Shown piece by piece: positions 1 through 12,734 of a stretch of 64,000 nucleotides of DNA. A model generated the notes under the pieces. That model had not been told where the DNA came from. It searched no databases and was given only the letters and a program-made list of their open reading frames with translations. The stretch is from contig CP006833.1 of the NCBI GenBank assembly GCA_000495505.1, positions 1-64,000 of the forward strand, read 5' to 3'. Numbering within the stretch: the first letter of the stretch is position 1; each line of letters begins with the position of its first letter. The DNA comes from Campylobacter fetus subsp. testudinum 03-427 (GTDB taxonomy: Bacteria; Campylobacterota; Campylobacteria; Campylobacterales; Campylobacteraceae). The position numbers and the translations under genes were made by a program.

Positions 1-1311
1 TTGCTAGCAGATGAAGTACTAGAGCTTTTAAGTCAAGAGATATCTAAAAATGAGATAGAAAACTACATATCTCAGATTAAATTTAATGAAAAATCTTCAA
101 ATAGTGAAAACGTTATTTTCACAGCTCCAAATGAACTTGTAGCTAAATTTATCCAGACTAGATACGCTAGCAAAATAGCAAATATCTTTGAAGTTAAAAC
201 AGGAATTAAACCAGTCATAAGCATAACAACACAAAAAAATAGAGTATCAATCAAAGCAAAAGATATAGATGTAAAACAAATTCGCACACAAAGCTCACTT
301 CTAAATCCAAGTTATACGTTTGAAAGCTTTGTAGTTGGTGATTCAAATCAATTTGCTTATATAAGCTCACAGCAAGCTGCACAAAATCCTGGTAAAGTTT
401 ATAATCCGCTTTTTATATACGGATCAACTGGACTTGGTAAAACTCACCTTTTGCAATCCATCGGAAATTACTGTTTAGAACACGGAAAAACGGTAATTTG
501 CGTAACTAGCGAACAGTTTATGAGTGATTTTATCAGAAATGTAGAAAACAGAACTATGAATAAATTTAAAGAAAAATATAGAAATTGCGACGTTTTGCTC
601 ATAGATGATATTCAATTTTTTCATAAATCCGAAAAAACACAAGAAGAATTTTTCCATACTTTCAACGAAATTCATTCAAAAAAAGGTCAAATCGTAATGA
701 CTTCTGATAAACCTCCAAAAATGCTAAAAGGTTTTGAAGAAAGATTAAAAAGTCGCTTTGAATGGGGACTTATGGCAGATATCACACCGCCTGAACTTGA
801 TACAAAAATACGAATTATAAAAGCAAAATGCGAGTTTGACGGTATAAATTTAAGTAGCGATATAATCGAATACATAGCTGCAAATATGGGAGATAACATT
901 CGCGAGATAGAAAGTGCGATTATAAATATAAATGCATTTGCAAATATTATGCGTCAAGAAATAACTCTTGAGTTTGCTAAAAATGTTATAAAAGATCAGA
1001 TAAAAGAGAAAAAAGATAACATAAGTCTTGAGAATATTATAAGCTGTGTAAGCCACGAAATGAATATAAAACCAAGCGATATCAAAAGTAAAAGCCGAAC
1101 AAAAAGTATAGTTGAAGCAAGAAGAATTTGCATCTATCTAGCAAAAACATTAACTCCAAACTCGATGCCACAACTTGCAACGCATTTTGGGCTAAAAGAT
1201 CACAGCGCTGTAAGCCATAATATAAAAAAAATCAATGAAATAATAAATAACGATGGATACTTTAAAGCAAGAGTCGAAGAACTAAAAAATAAGATAACAT
1301 CAAAGGAATAA
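1..1311 (+). CDS. dnaA: Chromosomal replication initiator DnaA
   Basis: DnaA binds origin boxes, oligomerises with ATP and melts oriC. The 436-residue protein has the usual four-part layout: an N-terminal interaction domain (about 1-80), a short linker, an AAA+ core with Walker A GSTGLGKT at 141-148 and Walker B LLIDD near 199-203, and a C-terminal helix-turn-helix whose signature includes DHSAVSHNI near 400. It starts with TTG at base 1, so its ribosome binding site and promoter lie outside the window. dnaN and gyrB follow on the same strand, the common bacterial origin order. Confidence 0.98.
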   Translation: MLADEVLELLSQEISKNEIENYISQIKFNEKSSNSENVIFTAPNELVAKFIQTRYASKIANIFEVKTGIKPVISITTQKNRVSIKAKDIDVKQIRTQSSLLNPSYTFESFVVGDSNQFAYISSQQAAQNPGKVYNPLFIYGSTGLGKTHLLQSIGNYCLEHGKTVICVTSEQFMSDFIRNVENRTMNKFKEKYRNCDVLLIDDIQFFHKSEKTQEEFFHTFNEIHSKKGQIVMTSDKPPKMLKGFEERLKSRFEWGLMADITPPELDTKIRIIKAKCEFDGINLSSDIIEYIAANMGDNIREIESAIININAFANIMRQEITLEFAKNVIKDQIKEKKDNISLENIISCVSHEMNIKPSDIKSKSRTKSIVEARRICIYLAKTLTPNSMPQLATHFGLKDHSAVSHNIKKINEIINNDGYFKARVEELKNKITSKE

Positions 1312-1447
1312 TGTGAAAAGAAGTGAAAAAGTAAAACTTTATTTTCAATATATAAATAGCGAATTTTACGGCGTTTAATGCTGATTTTCACAAAATCAAC
1401 ATAACAACTAAAAATAAAAAAAATAAATTAAATTTAAAAGGCAAAAA
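1312..1447. other. dnaA-dnaN spacer with DnaA-box cores (candidate origin element)
   Basis: This 136-bp, very AT-rich spacer carries three TTCAC cores: two on the minus strand as GTGAA at 1313-1317 and 1323-1327, and one on the plus strand at 1387-1391 inside TTTTCACA. A TTCAC core is described for epsilonproteobacterial DnaA boxes. The spacer ends in an A-rich tract that could serve for unwinding. Clustering next to dnaA suggests part of oriC, but the other side of dnaA is not visible, so a bipartite origin cannot be judged. The dnaN promoter must also lie here. Confidence 0.5.
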
Positions 1448-4847
<3,400 letters not shown>

Positions 4848-4848
<1 letters not shown>

Positions 4849-6230
4849 TGCTTTATAGCCAGCAAAAAGAGCGAAGCAATCGTTTCGCTCTTGCCCTTAG
4901 GATAGCTACTCCTTTTATTATTGTTTTGCTTATTTGGGGTTATACATTTGTAAATTTAAAAAATTATAAAATTTATGAAATTATTTTATTTATTCTACTT
5001 ACATTTATATATGTTTATTATACTTTTTATATGATTTATAATGGATTTAATACAAGTCTTATAGATCAATCTACAAATAGTTTTACAAGAGATAAAATCA
5101 TAAAAATTATAAATAAAAGCATTAAAAACGGTGAAAAAAAGTATATCGTTATGATATCTATAAAAAATTTGAATGAAATTTCAAATAGATATGGTCTTAA
5201 AAGTGTTGATAAAGTTTCAAAACAATTTTTAGAAAAACTCCAGAGCTTTTTAGAAAAAAATGGTATTCATAAAGTTCCTATCGGTAAATATATCGATGGA
5301 TGTTTTATTTTGCTTATAGACTCTAAATTTAGTAAATTTAATAACTTGTTAAAAAGCTTTGAATTTAGTATTTTAAGAGATAATATCGATAATATAGAGC
5401 TTAATTTAGCTTATAATAATATTAGATCTGATTATGATCTAAATTTAAATGTCACTCTTTCAACTCTATTTTATATGATTTTAGATAGACAAAATGAGTT
5501 AGAAATAAACGCAGACGAATATGAAAAGATGATTTTTGAAGCGCTTCGTGATAAAAATTTTATTTTTAAATTTCAAACTATAAAAAGCAATAAAAACTCA
5601 GATAATATGACATATGTTATGCAAAGACTAAAACTGCCAAACTCAAATATCTCAAAAATCAAATTTTCTCAAGTCATAAATAGAATCGGTTATGAGATAT
5701 TTTACGATAAAGAGGTTTTGAGACTATTTTTTAGTAGCATTAGCAAAGATATAAAAGGTAAAATTTTTATAGAAATTTCTCCTGTTAGTCTAAGAAACTA
5801 CTCTTTTAAAACAGAGCTTTTTAAAATGATAAAAAAGTATAATATAAATGCTAAAAATTTGGTTTTTGAATTTTTTGAGGATAAATTTTATGATGAGATT
5901 TCAAATTTTAATAATATTATAAATGAGTATAAAAAACTTGGATTTAGCTTTGCTTTAAGTCATTTTGGCGGGAAAAATAGTAGTTTTGAATATCTTAAAT
6001 GTTTAAATATCGATTATATAATTTATGATATTGAATTTAGTAAAAATCTACATAAAGATAAATTTAAAATATTATTTGATAGTATAAATAGTGCCTCAAA
6101 AGCTCTTGATATAAAAACAATTATCAGATTTATAAGTAGCAATGAGCTTTATGAAATATCAAAAAATAGCGAAGTTGATTATATCCAAGGTTTTTACGTT
6201 GAAAAACCTAAGTTAAATTTAAAGGATTAA
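4848..6230 (+). CDS. Membrane-anchored degenerate GGDEF-EAL protein
   Basis: The 460-residue protein begins with two membrane helices (about 16-35 and 41-65). A GGDEF-like domain (about 75-215) and an EAL-like domain (about 225-455) follow. Both active sites look dead. The GGDEF signature is replaced by a KYIDGCF-type segment. The EAL signature, the ELTE-type loop (here EFFEDKF) and the DDFG loop (here SHFGG) are altered. The QGFYVEKP end still matches the EAL fold. It may sense or bind a ligand rather than make or cleave cyclic di-GMP. A TTG at 4845 is possible, but the ATG at 4848 overlapping the gyrB stop is the better start. Confidence 0.75.
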
Positions 6231-6232
6231 AT

Positions 6233-6673
6233 ATGGAAAATAAAAAATACGGTGAAAAAATTATAAACGAATTTGATATAGAAAAAGATCTTGAAATCTG
6301 GTCAAATTCCAGCAAAAACGACTATGCTATACGCATAACTTTGCCTGAGTTCGCGTGCTTTTGTCCGCGCTCAGGATATCCTGATTTTGCGACTATATAC
6401 TTAACTTACGTGCCGCGTGACTTTGTCGTTGAACTAAAAGCGATAAAACTCTATATAAATAGCTTTTTAAATCGCCATATAAGCCACGAAGCAAGCATAA
6501 ACGAGATCTATGATACTTTAGATAAAAAGTTAAATCCAAAGTATTTGCGTGTCGTAGGTGACTTTAATCCGCGTGGAAACGTGCATACAGTTATAGAAAT
6601 AGACTCAAATTTAGTTCGTAAAGAAAAATTCGACGTGAGTTCTATCACTTTAGAAACTACTCGCAAATTTTAA
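6233..6673 (+). CDS. queF: NADPH-dependent 7-cyano-7-deazaguanine (preQ0) reductase
   Basis: QueF reduces the nitrile of preQ0 to the amine preQ1 in queuosine tRNA modification. The 146-residue length fits the short single-domain class. Visible residues are the catalytic Cys44 in ACFCPRSG, Asp51 in PDFATI, the QueF motif ELKAIKLY at 67-74 and the His85-Glu86 pair in ISHEA. The start lies two bases after the preceding stop. The HD-domain gene follows by 9 bases, so the two are likely co-transcribed. Confidence 0.93.
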   Translation: MENKKYGEKIINEFDIEKDLEIWSNSSKNDYAIRITLPEFACFCPRSGYPDFATIYLTYVPRDFVVELKAIKLYINSFLNRHISHEASINEIYDTLDKKLNPKYLRVVGDFNPRGNVHTVIEIDSNLVRKEKFDVSSITLETTRKF

Positions 6674-6682
6674 GGCTCAAAA

Positions 6683-7903
6683 ATGATAAATGCTAAACTC
6701 ATCGATCACATCTTTAAAGCTGCTTCGATTTCACGTTGGAATGACTATCCAAAAATGGTAAATTTAGTCGAGCTTGATAAACAAGCGCATAAATTTATAA
6801 TAGCTTATTTTATCGCAAAGCTTGAGCCTGATGTGGATATGAACTATATCATAGAAGGCGGTGTTTTTGAGTTTTTAAGCCGTGTAGTGGTGACTGACAT
6901 ACGCCCTGATGTGTTTCATCAAATTCAAAAGTCCAAAAACAAAGAAGTTCAAAACTGGATATTAGACAAACTTGAAAATATGGTTGAAGACATCGATAAC
7001 GGTAATTTTTTTGAAAGGTTTAAAGTTTATCAAGATGATAAAACTCATAAAAAAGAGCGTCTTATCTTAAAAGCAGCTAGCTATATAGCGACAAAATGGG
7101 AGTTTAGCATAGTTTATCAAACTAGCAAGTTTCTAAGCGATATAGAAGAGTTAAAACAAAAAGTGGATGAGGAGCTAGAAGATTACTATGAACTTATAGG
7201 AGTTCGTAAGATCGCTATGAATCAAAAACTAGCTCGCATCATAGATCTAAGTGGGCGTCTTCGTTTCCAAAAGCGTTGGGCGCAAACTCAGCGAATACCA
7301 GAGACTGCAGTATTAGGACATATGCTAGTTGTGGCGATATTTGCTTATTTTTATAGTTTAGAAGTAGGAGCTTGCCCAAAACGACTTGAAAATAACTTTT
7401 ATTGCGCTTTGTTTCACGACTTACCAGAAAGCCTTACGCGTGATATCATAAGTCCTGTAAAATATGGTATAAACGGACTAAATGAGATAATAAGTGAATA
7501 TGAGATGAGGCTTATAGATGAGCGAATTTTACCTTTTGTTCCTGAGAGTTTTAGAGGTGAGTTTAGCTACATTTTAGGTGTTAGAAAAGAAGATAGTGTT
7601 TTAAAAAAAGATGAGTTTGAAAACCGTATAAACAAAACTTCTGCGGTACATTTTGAAGGTAGTATGAGTAGCGTAAATAGTAATGAGTTCAACGCTATAG
7701 ACGGTAAAGCTTTAAAATTTTGTGATAATCTAGCTGCTTACGTAGAAGCTGGAATTTCCATAAGTTATGGTGTAAAAAGCAAGGATTTAGTCAGTGGATT
7801 TAACAATATACAATCTAAATTTGATAAAAATCCAAAGATAGAAGGTGTTGATTTTAGTAAAATTTGTGCTGAGATTATAGAATACTTTGATATAAAGCTT
7901 TAA
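6683..7903 (+). CDS. HD-domain phosphohydrolase of unknown substrate
   Basis: This 406-residue soluble protein has an HD-type metal site: a first His at about 212 (LGHML) and the His-Asp pair at 245-246 in FHDLPESLTRDIISPVK. That arrangement resembles the YfbR/5'-deoxynucleotidase branch of the HD superfamily. The N-terminal half (about 1-150) also looks HD-like (QAHKFIIAYF), so it may be a tandem repeat with one active half. The substrate cannot be named. It sits right behind queF, with no sequence link to queuosine beyond position. The SRP RNA gene begins just after its stop, on the opposite strand. Confidence 0.75.
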   Translation: MINAKLIDHIFKAASISRWNDYPKMVNLVELDKQAHKFIIAYFIAKLEPDVDMNYIIEGGVFEFLSRVVVTDIRPDVFHQIQKSKNKEVQNWILDKLENMVEDIDNGNFFERFKVYQDDKTHKKERLILKAASYIATKWEFSIVYQTSKFLSDIEELKQKVDEELEDYYELIGVRKIAMNQKLARIIDLSGRLRFQKRWAQTQRIPETAVLGHMLVVAIFAYFYSLEVGACPKRLENNFYCALFHDLPESLTRDIISPVKYGINGLNEIISEYEMRLIDERILPFVPESFRGEFSYILGVRKEDSVLKKDEFENRINKTSAVHFEGSMSSVNSNEFNAIDGKALKFCDNLAAYVEAGISISYGVKSKDLVSGFNNIQSKFDKNPKIEGVDFSKICAEIIEYFDIKL

Positions 7904-7904
7904 A

Positions 7905-8011
7905 AACCCTTCCCCAGATGACTGCGGCACACACTAAGAAAAAGTGCTCTGCTATGTTCCCATCCTGAAGCGGTGCTTTTTAAAAGCATTGCACAGGTCT
8001 AAGGAAAGGCG
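7905..8011 (-). ncRNA. ffs: Signal recognition particle 4.5S RNA (small bacterial type)
   Basis: Read on the minus strand, 7967-7950 spells the SRP helix 8 tip: CAGG, a 3-bp stem ATG/CAT, a GGAA tetraloop, then AGCA. This is the symmetric CAGG/AGCA internal loop to which the Ffh M domain binds. The RNA ends pair: about nine bases near 8009-8001 are complementary to 7915-7907, including G-U pairs, closing a long hairpin of about 105 nt. A TATAAT sits at 8023-8018 and a short T-run follows at 7906-7902. Exact ends are inferred. There is no open reading frame here, and the RNA opposes both flanking genes. Confidence 0.85.
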
Positions 8012-8017
8012 AAAAGG

Positions 8018-8023
8018 ATTATA
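8018..8023 (-). promoter_or_regulatory. -10 element of the SRP RNA gene
   Basis: A perfect TATAAT on the minus strand, placed about 7 bases before the inferred 5' end of the SRP RNA. Confidence 0.6.
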
Positions 8024-8053
8024 TCTAAATCATACTTAAATTAGGATTACGCT

Positions 8054-8476
8054 ATGAATTATAAGTTTCATTTTTTGTCTGTTTTTCGTGAGATTTTTAT
8101 ACCACATCATCGTTCTTTAGAGTTTCGTGCTAAAGTTTTAGCTGCTATGCTCTGTGCTAAAAAAACTGTTTTGCAAAGTGATTATAACGATATAAAAGAT
8201 ATCGCAACAGAAATTTATATAAATGATGAAAGACGTGTTGGTGTTTTGGTACAAACCGTAAAAGAGTATGTTCAAAAAGTAAAAGAATTTAGTTATATAA
8301 GTCTTGATTCATTGCTTATAGATATAGATTATAATTTAAAAAATTTAAAAAGATATGCTAAAAAGATAGACTTTGCTCATTTAAGACGTCTTATGATAGA
8401 TAGCGATGAAGATGACGCTCTTTTACAACAAAGAGTTTATGAGTATTTCTTAAGCGAAGTTAGGAGATACTCATAA
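8054..8476 (+). CDS. Conserved hypothetical protein
   Basis: The 140-residue protein has no signal peptide or membrane helix. It looks all-helical and charged, with a YVQKVKEF segment and an acidic DSDEDDALLQQ stretch near the C-terminus. Its N-terminal half (about 20-75) faintly recalls small helical TerB-like folds, but I do not recognise a family. It starts at an ATG after the SRP RNA gene. Its TAA abuts the flgE stop with no spacer, so the genes converge and there is no room for a terminator. Confidence 0.6.
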   Translation: MNYKFHFLSVFREIFIPHHRSLEFRAKVLAAMLCAKKTVLQSDYNDIKDIATEIYINDERRVGVLVQTVKEYVQKVKEFSYISLDSLLIDIDYNLKNLKRYAKKIDFAHLRRLMIDSDEDDALLQQRVYEYFLSEVRRYS

Positions 8477-10114
8477 CTATTTTTTCATATTTATCGCTTT
8501 TTGTATCATTTGATCACTTGTCGTGATAGACTTTGCGCTTGCATCATAAGCTTTTTGCATAATGATAAGATCAGTTAAAGATACTCCAAGATCCACATTG
8601 CTCATTTCAAGAGTGCTGTTTTTTATGGCTGCTCCATAAACTATATTTCCATTTTGGTCTTGATAAAATATAGGCTGACCTGAGTTTGCAGTTGTTTGAT
8701 ATGTATTTTCACTGGTTTTTGAAAGACCTTGGTTATTTTGAAAATGATATAGAGCAACTTTAGCTACAGAAGCCATTTTGCCGTTGTCAAATATAGCTAC
8801 GACTTCACCATTATCATTCATAGTATATTCTTTTAACAGACCTTCTGCTTCACCGTTTTTATTTACAGATAAATTTAAGCTTTGATCTCCTGTTGATTTC
8901 ATACCGTCAAATCCACTATTTGCAGTATTTGGATCATATGGAGTACCTAAATTTACATTTAGTTCAGCTCCGTCATTATCTAAAGCTCCTAAAGTATTGC
9001 TTACTAAAGCACCTTTTTCATTGAAATTTAAAACTCCGTTTGAAGTCGATATAACTTCGTTAGTAGGAGAAAAAATAGTAGCACTAACATTCCAAGCCGT
9101 TCCGTTATCAAGATGCGGAACTTGTTTTGAAAATTCCATTTTTAATATATTTTTATTGCCATTTGGAGAGATTATATCTGTACTAAAACTTTGAGTATTT
9201 GGTACTTCTTGTTTTAAATTTACATTTGCTTCTATGCTGAGCTCACCATCTAAATTCAAACTTCTTATATCAAAGTCATTTAAGCTAAAATTACCATTTG
9301 CGTCTGTTTTTACTGCAGTTGTGATGGATTCGCCATTAGCATCTTTTATAGTGATTAGTACATCTTCGTCTGGACTATTTGGATTTTGTACTAGCGGAGT
9401 GTCTGCTAATGATCCGTTTAAGCTTATGGTTTTACCTTCTTTGTTTATTGTTGATGTAATTTTTGTGTTGTCTAAATTTATATTTATCGTTTCGGTATTT
9501 ATAGTGGAGTCGAGATTTCCGCTAAATGATACGTCTGTTGTCGCAGTAGCAGGTAAAAATAGCACGTCTGGTAGATGTATTTTTGTTTGCGCCGTAGAAG
9601 CACCTAATTCTACTGGAGTACCTGTTTGCAAAGTAAATGCTTGCACGTCTGCTCCAGCCGTAGTTCCTAGCTTTTGCTCCGCATTTGGACTAAGAGCGAC
9701 TCCATTTAAATTTGCCATCGTACCTAGCAGATAAAGACCGTTTCTATTTACTATATCGCCATTTACGTCTTTACTAAAATCGCCATTTCTAGTAAAATAC
9801 TGCTCACCATTTATCCCGCTAAGCCCAAAAAATCCATCTCCTGCTATAGCTAGATCAAATACTTTATCGGTATTTTGCAAACTTCCTTGTTTGAAATTTA
9901 AACTAGTTGCCATACTTGTTGAGCCAAGCCCGATTTGTGATGTGACTGGACTTGTACTTGTTTGATTTAATGACTGATATAGTATGCTTTTAAACTCAGC
10001 GGTGCTTGATTTGTATCCTACTGTATTGATATTTGAAATATCATTTGCTATAACATCAATACCGAAATTTCCGGATTTTATCCCGCTTATACCGTTATAG
10101 TATCCTATCATCAT
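8477..10114 (-). CDS. flgE: Flagellar hook protein FlgE
   Basis: The 545-residue protein has the flagellar rod/hook family N-terminus (GYYNGISGIKSG, NDISNINTVGYK) and C-terminus (SNVDLGVSLTDLIIMQKAYDAS). A variable, beta-rich middle would form the surface of the hook. Its length equals that of the shorter of the two hook-type proteins known in C. jejuni. There it is also encoded next to flgD and fliK. The start overlaps the flgD stop (ATGA); a second in-frame ATG at 10111 is equally possible. It is transcribed last in the fliK-flgD-flgE set. Confidence 0.92.
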   Translation of the reverse strand: MMIGYYNGISGIKSGNFGIDVIANDISNINTVGYKSSTAEFKSILYQSLNQTSTSPVTSQIGLGSTSMATSLNFKQGSLQNTDKVFDLAIAGDGFFGLSGINGEQYFTRNGDFSKDVNGDIVNRNGLYLLGTMANLNGVALSPNAEQKLGTTAGADVQAFTLQTGTPVELGASTAQTKIHLPDVLFLPATATTDVSFSGNLDSTINTETININLDNTKITSTINKEGKTISLNGSLADTPLVQNPNSPDEDVLITIKDANGESITTAVKTDANGNFSLNDFDIRSLNLDGELSIEANVNLKQEVPNTQSFSTDIISPNGNKNILKMEFSKQVPHLDNGTAWNVSATIFSPTNEVISTSNGVLNFNEKGALVSNTLGALDNDGAELNVNLGTPYDPNTANSGFDGMKSTGDQSLNLSVNKNGEAEGLLKEYTMNDNGEVVAIFDNGKMASVAKVALYHFQNNQGLSKTSENTYQTTANSGQPIFYQDQNGNIVYGAAIKNSTLEMSNVDLGVSLTDLIIMQKAYDASAKSITTSDQMIQKAINMKK

Positions 10115-10896
10115 GAGTTTGGTTTCTCCGAATCGCTAGATGAACCGCTTGAGTTATTTACAGCTGTAGTTTTAACTGGTTCTGTAAATTCGCTTATTTT
10201 ATCCATTGATATGTATTCTCCAGCTATTTTGACTTGAGCTACTCCATTTACGAATTTAATCGCTTCTACAGGATAGCTTCCTAGTACGCTCTCTCCTGAA
10301 TTACCAGAAGTATCGGTATATGTTGCTTTTATCAGATATTCTCCTGGTAAAGTTGTTTCTCCGTTATTATCCGTGCCGTCCCATTTAAATTTATTTATTC
10401 CAGATTTTAACTCGTCAAATTTTATATTTTTTACTAAATTTTCTGATGAATCATATATTTGAATACTGCCTGATTTAACATCATTAGGAAAATATAAGCT
10501 AAAATCCACAGAGCTAGTTGTAGTATCTTTTGATACTGCGTTTGAAAGATTTGCCATTTTTCCAAGTGCGCTCATAGCTGTCATAGCAAGACTGCTTTGC
10601 ATTTGAGTTGTTAGCTGTTTCATAACTTTATTTGTATTTTCTTGCATTTCAAGGGTGGCTAATTGACTAGTTTGCTCAAGCATTTTTGCACTATCCATAG
10701 GTTCTGTCGGGTCTTGATACTGAAGTTCAACAAGAAGTAGTTTTAAAAATGCGTCTTTATCAAGCTGTGAATACGGATTTGTACCTGTTCCACTAGTATT
10801 ATTTAATTTTTCTGCTTCTGTTTGTGCTGCCCATTTGTCTGTTGTGAATTGAGTTCCGGTTGTATTTGCCGTATTATTTACAGAATTTATTGCCAT
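10111..10896 (-). CDS. flgD: Flagellar hook assembly (cap) protein FlgD
   Basis: FlgD caps the growing hook and is needed for FlgE to polymerise. The 261-residue protein has the conserved N-terminal segment (LDKDAFLKLLLVELQYQDPTEPMDSAKMLEQ) around 45-75. A FlgD Ig-like region with WDGTDNNGE and LPGEYLIKATY follows around 170-195. Its own sigma-54-type promoter lies 38 bases upstream in the gap after fliK. Its stop overlaps the flgE start. Confidence 0.94.
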   Translation of the reverse strand: MAINSVNNTANTTGTQFTTDKWAAQTEAEKLNNTSGTGTNPYSQLDKDAFLKLLLVELQYQDPTEPMDSAKMLEQTSQLATLEMQENTNKVMKQLTTQMQSSLAMTAMSALGKMANLSNAVSKDTTTSSVDFSLYFPNDVKSGSIQIYDSSENLVKNIKFDELKSGINKFKWDGTDNNGETTLPGEYLIKATYTDTSGNSGESVLGSYPVEAIKFVNGVAQVKIAGEYISMDKISEFTEPVKTTAVNNSSGSSSDSEKPNS

Positions 10897-10933
10897 GGAT
10901 TATCCTTTTTATATGCAATTTTGCTGTATATTA

Positions 10934-10949
10934 AGCAAAATTCATTCCT
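10934..10949 (-). promoter_or_regulatory. Sigma-54 (RpoN) promoter of flgD-flgE
   Basis: On the minus strand the 16-mer AGGAATGAATTTTGCT has GG and GC spaced as in the -24/-12 consensus TGGCAC-N5-TTGC. It lies 38 bp before the flgD ATG. Hook genes are RpoN-dependent in C. jejuni. It differs from the fliK promoter at a few bases only. Confidence 0.65.
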
Positions 10950-10956
10950 TTTTAAC

Positions 10957-12573
10957 TTAAAAGTATCTTGGTACGACAACTTCTAAGATGACTTGTTCAT
11001 CTTCATTTTGGTTCAACACATTTTCAAAGTCATCATCATAGTTTTTAAATTTACTGTTTTGACCTTGTTCTTTATTTTTATTTTGATCACTAAAATTCAT
11101 AGAAAGTTCAGTAAATCCCATATTTACAAGGCTATTTTTAAATTCAGCCTGATTTTGGATAAATAGCTGCATAGTTTGATTATTTGAGTTGAAATTTATA
11201 TGTAGATTATTTCCTCTGTTTATCAAAGTTACCTCTACTTCGCCTAGATTAGTCGGATTTAGTGTCATATGAAATCTAGTAACAGGCGGTTTATACTCAG
11301 CGATTTTTTCTTGTAAATTTGAAGCAAAACTCTCAAAAGTCTGTTTGACTTGAGCGTTTTTTAGCTGGAGTTTAGAGTTTGCGACCAGGTCTTTTACTGA
11401 CTGGTTTGAGCTTGTTTGGCTATCGTTTTGATCGCTGTTATTTTGCATATTATCGTTTTCACCACTAGTTTTTTTCTCTTTTGTAAAACTTTCGCTAATC
11501 GTAGTTTGAATCTGCTTGTCTTTTGTTTCACTACTTTCTTTTATGGCTCTTTGCATAATATTTGCTAGATAATCATCCACATTAGTATCTTTTGTATTTT
11601 TTTGAGATGTGTGATTTGTAGTTTGGCTGCTTGTATCTTTTGTATGTTTGTCATTTTTAGTTAGTTCTGTTTCGATGTTTTTTGCATTTTGGATCGCATT
11701 TTTTTCACCGTTTAAATCTACTTTTTTACTATCTTTTTGTTCTGTTTGCTCTGCTGAAATTTTTGATTTATCAGTGTTTTTTAAATTTATAGTATCTTCT
11801 GCATTAGTTGTTGCTTTTATATTATTAGTTTCGGTTTTATTTTTAGTTTTTTTACTGCTTGTATCATCAACTGTTTGCGTACTTTGAAGGAGTTTTGTTA
11901 GACTAGGTGTTGATTCGTCGCTTTTTTTATCTATTTTTAGTGATTTTTCTATTTTTTGTTTTGTCACTTCGTTTAAAACTATCTGAGTATCTTGGGTTTT
12001 GAAAAATCCTTTTGCCTCAAGAGCTTTAAACTCAGTTTTTAGAGTTGCTAAATCCTCTTTTGTGATCTTCAAATTACTTAAACCTAGTCCAAATTTATTA
12101 CTCAAATTTATTATATCTTGTAGGCTTTTTGCACCTTTTATCTCATTTATATTTTTTTCAGTCGATAAAAATTTTGCTAAAGTATTTGAAAGATCTGGAA
12201 ATTTATCAAGTTTTTTTCCATCATTTAACGCTTCTAAAAGCGATAAAATTTGCATAAAATCAGCATCTTCCAATATAGATGTACCGCTTTTGTCCAAGCT
12301 TTCCTCAGATAAGTTTTCTTCTGTTTTGATTTCATCTGAGTTGGATTTTGAGTCTATTTTTTCATCTTTTTTATCTATTTTGGACTTTTTTGCATTTTGT
12401 TCTACTACGTTTTTGCTACTCTCTTCGCTAATATTTTCATTTTTATTTACGCTATTTATAACCATAGATAAGAAGCTATTGTTGCTACTTTCTTGAGTAT
12501 CACTCGGTTTTGTCTGATTTGTTTGCACCGTACTTGATGCGGTATTGTTTAGTAATGCGTTTAGTGTTTGCAT
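10957..12573 (-). CDS. fliK: Flagellar hook-length control protein FliK
   Basis: FliK measures hook length and switches export from hook to filament proteins. The 538-residue protein is mostly a low-complexity Lys/Asn/Ser/Thr-rich chain (about 1-390), as expected of the extended ruler. A C-terminal Flg_hook domain (about 405-500) contains the family hallmark LNPTNLGEVEVTL. Gene order with flgD and flgE matches C. jejuni. A sigma-54 promoter lies about 40 bp upstream. Because of its skewed composition, long antisense reading frames overlap it; they are not genes. Confidence 0.9.
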   Translation of the reverse strand: MQTLNALLNNTASSTVQTNQTKPSDTQESSNNSFLSMVINSVNKNENISEESSKNVVEQNAKKSKIDKKDEKIDSKSNSDEIKTEENLSEESLDKSGTSILEDADFMQILSLLEALNDGKKLDKFPDLSNTLAKFLSTEKNINEIKGAKSLQDIINLSNKFGLGLSNLKITKEDLATLKTEFKALEAKGFFKTQDTQIVLNEVTKQKIEKSLKIDKKSDESTPSLTKLLQSTQTVDDTSSKKTKNKTETNNIKATTNAEDTINLKNTDKSKISAEQTEQKDSKKVDLNGEKNAIQNAKNIETELTKNDKHTKDTSSQTTNHTSQKNTKDTNVDDYLANIMQRAIKESSETKDKQIQTTISESFTKEKKTSGENDNMQNNSDQNDSQTSSNQSVKDLVANSKLQLKNAQVKQTFESFASNLQEKIAEYKPPVTRFHMTLNPTNLGEVEVTLINRGNNLHINFNSNNQTMQLFIQNQAEFKNSLVNMGFTELSMNFSDQNKNKEQGQNSKFKNYDDDFENVLNQNEDEQVILEVVVPRYF

Positions 12574-12611
12574 AAATAGTCCTAAATGATTAAAATCTAC
12601 TGTTATTTGCT

Positions 12612-12627
12612 AGCAAAAATTATTCCA
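12612..12627 (-). promoter_or_regulatory. Sigma-54 (RpoN) promoter of fliK
   Basis: On the minus strand TGGAATAATTTTTGCT matches TGGCAC-N5-TTGCW with correct GG/GC spacing. It implies a 5' untranslated region of about 28 nt before the fliK ATG at 12573. Confidence 0.7.
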
Positions 12628-12734
12628 AATGATTTAAATTTATCTAAATTTATAAAATAATTAAGTGTAATATAAATTACTATTTAAGTTTTTTAAGATA
12701 TACTAAACAGTTTGATCATTTTCAAAGGATACAT

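Noticed and set aside
9234..12496. Long open frames antisense to flgE and fliK (for example 9234-9734 and 11999-12496 on the plus strand)
   Set aside because: They are shadows of the low-complexity Ser/Thr/Lys-rich hook genes; hydrophobic repeats without domains and no ribosome sites.
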